A DNA stretch of 64,000 nt from assembly GCF_000153345.1 (NCBI RefSeq), contig NZ_CH724125.1:251653-315652 (forward strand). Reading direction: 5' to 3'. Shown one piece after another: positions 61,587 through 64,000 of the stretch. The stretch comes from Neptuniibacter caesariensis (GTDB lineage Bacteria; Pseudomonadota; Gammaproteobacteria; Pseudomonadales; Balneatricaceae). The notes below the pieces were generated by a model. It ran no database searches and was not told where the DNA came from. It was given only the letters and a program-made list of their open reading frames with translations. The position numbers and the translations under genes are program-made. Each line of letters begins with the position of its first letter. The stretch's first letter is position 1.

Positions 61587-62843
61587 TCAGATATGATCAG
61601 CAAAAGGCTGGATGATCACCCTGTCGCCCGCTTTCACGGAGGCAATATCGTCTCCGATTTCAATAAAACAGTTGGCTTTACTCATCGAGGTTAAAATCCC
61701 TGAACCCTGTGAGCCCGTTGTTCGTACCACTGTTTCGCCATCTGAGTTAATAGTGAAGACGCCTCGGCTATAATCGGTTCGATTGATTCGAGAGCGGATG
61801 TCGGCTTCAGCGGTTGCTATGACTCTTTTGGGCTGCCAATTGGGTTCTCCAGCCATTTTACGGATAGCGGGCTGTACAAACTGAGTAAATGTCACCATGA
61901 CTGCTACAGGGTTGCCCGGAAGGCCAAAGAAAGGCGTGTCATCACCAAGCTTCCCGAAGGCCAGGGGGCGACCAGGTCGCATCGCTATTCGCCAGAAGTT
62001 GATCTCGCCAACGCTTTCCAGTGCAGATTTAATGTAATCCGCATTGCCCATGGATACCCCACCGGATGAGATGACAATATCTGCTCGGCGCTCCGCTTCT
62101 TTGAGTGCTTCAATCATCGCAGCTTCAGAGTCTTCAATAATGCCAAGATCTACAACATTGCAGCCCAGGCGCTTCAAAAGACCGTGCAGCGTGTATCTAT
62201 TGGTGTCGTAGATGCAGTTTTGTGGAAGTGGCTGGCCTTGAGCTGTTACCTCATCGCCTGTTGAAAATATAGCGACCCTGACAGGGGCGAATACTTCTAC
62301 TTCGCTGTAGCCTAGTGACGCAAGCAGCCCGAGCTCCTGCGGACGAAGTAGCTGGCCTGCTGAAAGCACTGTGTCGCCTTGTGCAATATCTTCCCCGGCC
62401 AGGCGAACATGTTGTCCAATTTCCAGATGACCGGTATAGCTAAGTGTTTGTTCTTTAACGGTGCAGGCTTCTTTAATAATGATGCTGTCCGCGCCCTTAG
62501 GTAAGGGGGCGCCGGTCATAATTTCAACCGCCTGACCTTGGTGTACCGTTGAATCAAAGTTACCACCAGCGTAGACGGTGCCGATGATCTCTATTTCCAT
62601 ATTTTCAGCAACGCTTTCTGCGCAAACGGCATAGCCATCCATTGCTGAATTGGTTTGCTGAGGCACGTTGATGGTAGAGATGATCTCTTGAGCCAGAATG
62701 CAGTCGACCGCTTCTGTTATGGGTATGATTTTTGTTTCAGTCTTTACCGATATCTGCTCAAGAATGTGCGTAATGCTTTCTGCTACAGGGAGCATTTTTC
62801 CTGGGTTGGCTGCCGGATCGAAGCAGCTTAAAATCTCACTCAT
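61587..62843 (-). CDS. moeA: Molybdopterin molybdenumtransferase MoeA
   Basis: 418 aa, full length. NSAMDGYAV, VEIMTGAPLPKGADSII, GEDIAQGD, FSTGDEV, ISSGGVSMGNADY and FGLPGNPVAVMVTF are all present. It inserts molybdate into adenylylated molybdopterin. It is 5 nt after the mobAB gene. Confidence 0.95.
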   Translation of the reverse strand: MSEILSCFDPAANPGKMLPVAESITHILEQISVKTETKIIPITEAVDCILAQEIISTINVPQQTNSAMDGYAVCAESVAENMEIEIIGTVYAGGNFDSTVHQGQAVEIMTGAPLPKGADSIIIKEACTVKEQTLSYTGHLEIGQHVRLAGEDIAQGDTVLSAGQLLRPQELGLLASLGYSEVEVFAPVRVAIFSTGDEVTAQGQPLPQNCIYDTNRYTLHGLLKRLGCNVVDLGIIEDSEAAMIEALKEAERRADIVISSGGVSMGNADYIKSALESVGEINFWRIAMRPGRPLAFGKLGDDTPFFGLPGNPVAVMVTFTQFVQPAIRKMAGEPNWQPKRVIATAEADIRSRINRTDYSRGVFTINSDGETVVRTTGSQGSGILTSMSKANCFIEIGDDIASVKAGDRVIIQPFADHI

Positions 62844-62848
62844 TACGC

Positions 62849-63949
62849 TTACCTATGATCGCTCTCTTTGATGTATTGTTTAATAAAATCAGTTAGTTGT
62901 TGAATATTATTAAGATCTAGTTGAGTAATATCCCGTTCGAGCTGCTGAGGCTCGTCAGAGGCAAATGCAATAATATTTTCATCGTCCTGATACATTAACG
63001 GCTTGCCTACGGCTTTTCTATACAGCTCTATTTTGGGGAAAGCTTCTAGTTTAAACCCTTCAACAAGCACCAGATCAAGCAGGGAGTGATCCATTCTGTT
63101 GATCATATGCATCAGAGAAGGTCTATCGCCCTGATCCTGTTCAACCATCAACGCCCATCGTTTACCCGAGCATATTAGCATCTGGTCAGCGCCCGCTTTA
63201 CGTATCTCATAACTATCTTTGCCAGGGTGATCAACGTCAAAGCGGTGATGGGCATGCTTAACGACACCTACTCTGATTCCCTGCTCTTTCAGCGCTGGAA
63301 TCAGTTGCTTGAGCAGTGTGGTTTTGCCAGTACCGCTCCAGGCTGCAAAACCCAGGATCTTAGGCATCTGCTGAAGATCTGACAGGTCGTCCCTTCGGTT
63401 GACGTTAATGAATGCCTCCGGGTGATCAGAAAAATCGACCTGGGTGGTATTATGAATGGCATACCAGCGATCAATTTTTCGCTCACCTTCAGCGAGTGTC
63501 GCCATTAGGCTTGGTAGTAGCGATCTCTTGATTAAGCTAACCACGGGTTGCATGCGCTTGCCATCGGTTGCAACGGCGATTTCGGAACCTTCCGATATGG
63601 CTTTGTCGAGCATCCGTTCTGCAAGGTTGCGCGGCAGGTTTGGGCTATCGCAAGGCGCAAATAAAACCCATTCTGTTGCAGCGTGGTGTAACCCGGTAGC
63701 CATGCCCATGAGTGGTCCCTGGAAATCACCTTCAAGATCGGTCACCACGGGGAATCCGAGGGTGCCGTATGCATCGAGGCTGCGGTTCGCATTGATGAGT
63801 GTTCTACCAACCTGAGGGCCAACCAGATCAAGTACATGCTTGATCAAGGGCTTACCGTTCAGTTCCATCCAGCCCTTGTCGACTCCACCCATGCGTCGCG
63901 CCATACCGCCTGCAAGGATGACAGCGGTGATTTGATCGGTCTTATGCAT
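62849..63949 (-). CDS. mobA: MobA-MobB fusion: molybdenum cofactor guanylyltransferase and GTP-binding adaptor
   Basis: About 366 aa from the ATG at 63949 (GAGG 7 nt upstream; a second ATG lies at 63961). Residues 1-190 are MobA: VILAGGMARRMGGVDKGWMEL nucleotidyltransferase loop in two motifs (LAGGMARRMGG and DKGW), TDLEGDFQGPLMGM and APCDSPNLP. Residues 195-366 are MobB: GFAAWSGTGKTTLLKQLIP Walker A and GVVKHAHHRFDVDHPGKDSY. The two activities are separate genes in E. coli. Confidence 0.92.
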   Translation of the reverse strand: MHKTDQITAVILAGGMARRMGGVDKGWMELNGKPLIKHVLDLVGPQVGRTLINANRSLDAYGTLGFPVVTDLEGDFQGPLMGMATGLHHAATEWVLFAPCDSPNLPRNLAERMLDKAISEGSEIAVATDGKRMQPVVSLIKRSLLPSLMATLAEGERKIDRWYAIHNTTQVDFSDHPEAFINVNRRDDLSDLQQMPKILGFAAWSGTGKTTLLKQLIPALKEQGIRVGVVKHAHHRFDVDHPGKDSYEIRKAGADQMLICSGKRWALMVEQDQGDRPSLMHMINRMDHSLLDLVLVEGFKLEAFPKIELYRKAVGKPLMYQDDENIIAFASDEPQQLERDITQLDLNNIQQLTDFIKQYIKESDHR

Positions 63950-64000
63950 AGAGAGCCTCATTTACAACATTCTTTTTAAGCTGGCCACCGGTTAGAAGCA

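Overview
The window looks like chromosomal DNA of a marine gammaproteobacterium, possibly Oceanospirillaceae-like. This rests on gene content (RhlE, MoeA, a MobA-MobB fusion, type I GAPDH, dodecin, a syp-type exopolysaccharide locus) and moderate GC; I could not run a taxonomic search.

1-27.2 kb is one exopolysaccharide/biofilm locus of the Vibrio fischeri syp type. Regulators come first: the 3' part of a hybrid kinase with REC and Hpt (SypF-like), a sigma-54 response regulator (SypG-like), an RsbW/REC/PP2C protein (SypE-like) and a STAS protein (SypA-like). Export, chain length, sugar transfer, polymerisation and flipping genes follow. An exosortase, an associated membrane protein and a DUF4114 protein with a C-terminal sorting tail lie in the same locus. 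Eight -24/-12 sigma-54 promoters, each paired with a palindromic element close to TTCKCAAAATGMGAA, control the operons. That element closely resembles the published SypG enhancer, so the whole locus including the exosortase appears to be one SypG regulon.

27.2-32.4 kb holds a small membrane protein, GAPDH, a KfrA-like DNA-binding protein with a perfect palindromic operator, an orphan NarL-type regulator and small unknown genes.

32394-53504 is a complete Tn7-like transposon of about 21.1 kb. It has TGTTAATG...CATTAACA termini, repeated TnsB-site-like motifs in opposite orientation at the two ends, and tnsA-tnsB-tnsC-tniQ in its middle. I see no CRISPR or Cas genes. The left cargo has a 1232-aa protein with a C-terminal nuclease motif, a helicase IV-like UvrD-family helicase, several unknown genes, a secreted NUC1-type nuclease and a csrA homologue. 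The right cargo has an RloC-like ATPase with a zinc hook, a possible restriction-type nuclease and a DUF2971 protein. The cargo is defence-like, with the CsrA homologue as an unusual regulatory passenger.

53.5-64 kb is chromosomal again: two paralogous small basic proteins preceded by GTGACTGTCAC palindromes, an HDOD protein, a degenerate GGDEF protein, two periplasmic solute-binding proteins (one frameshifted), a MITE-like repeat, dodecin, rhlE, and the molybdenum cofactor genes moeA and mobAB.
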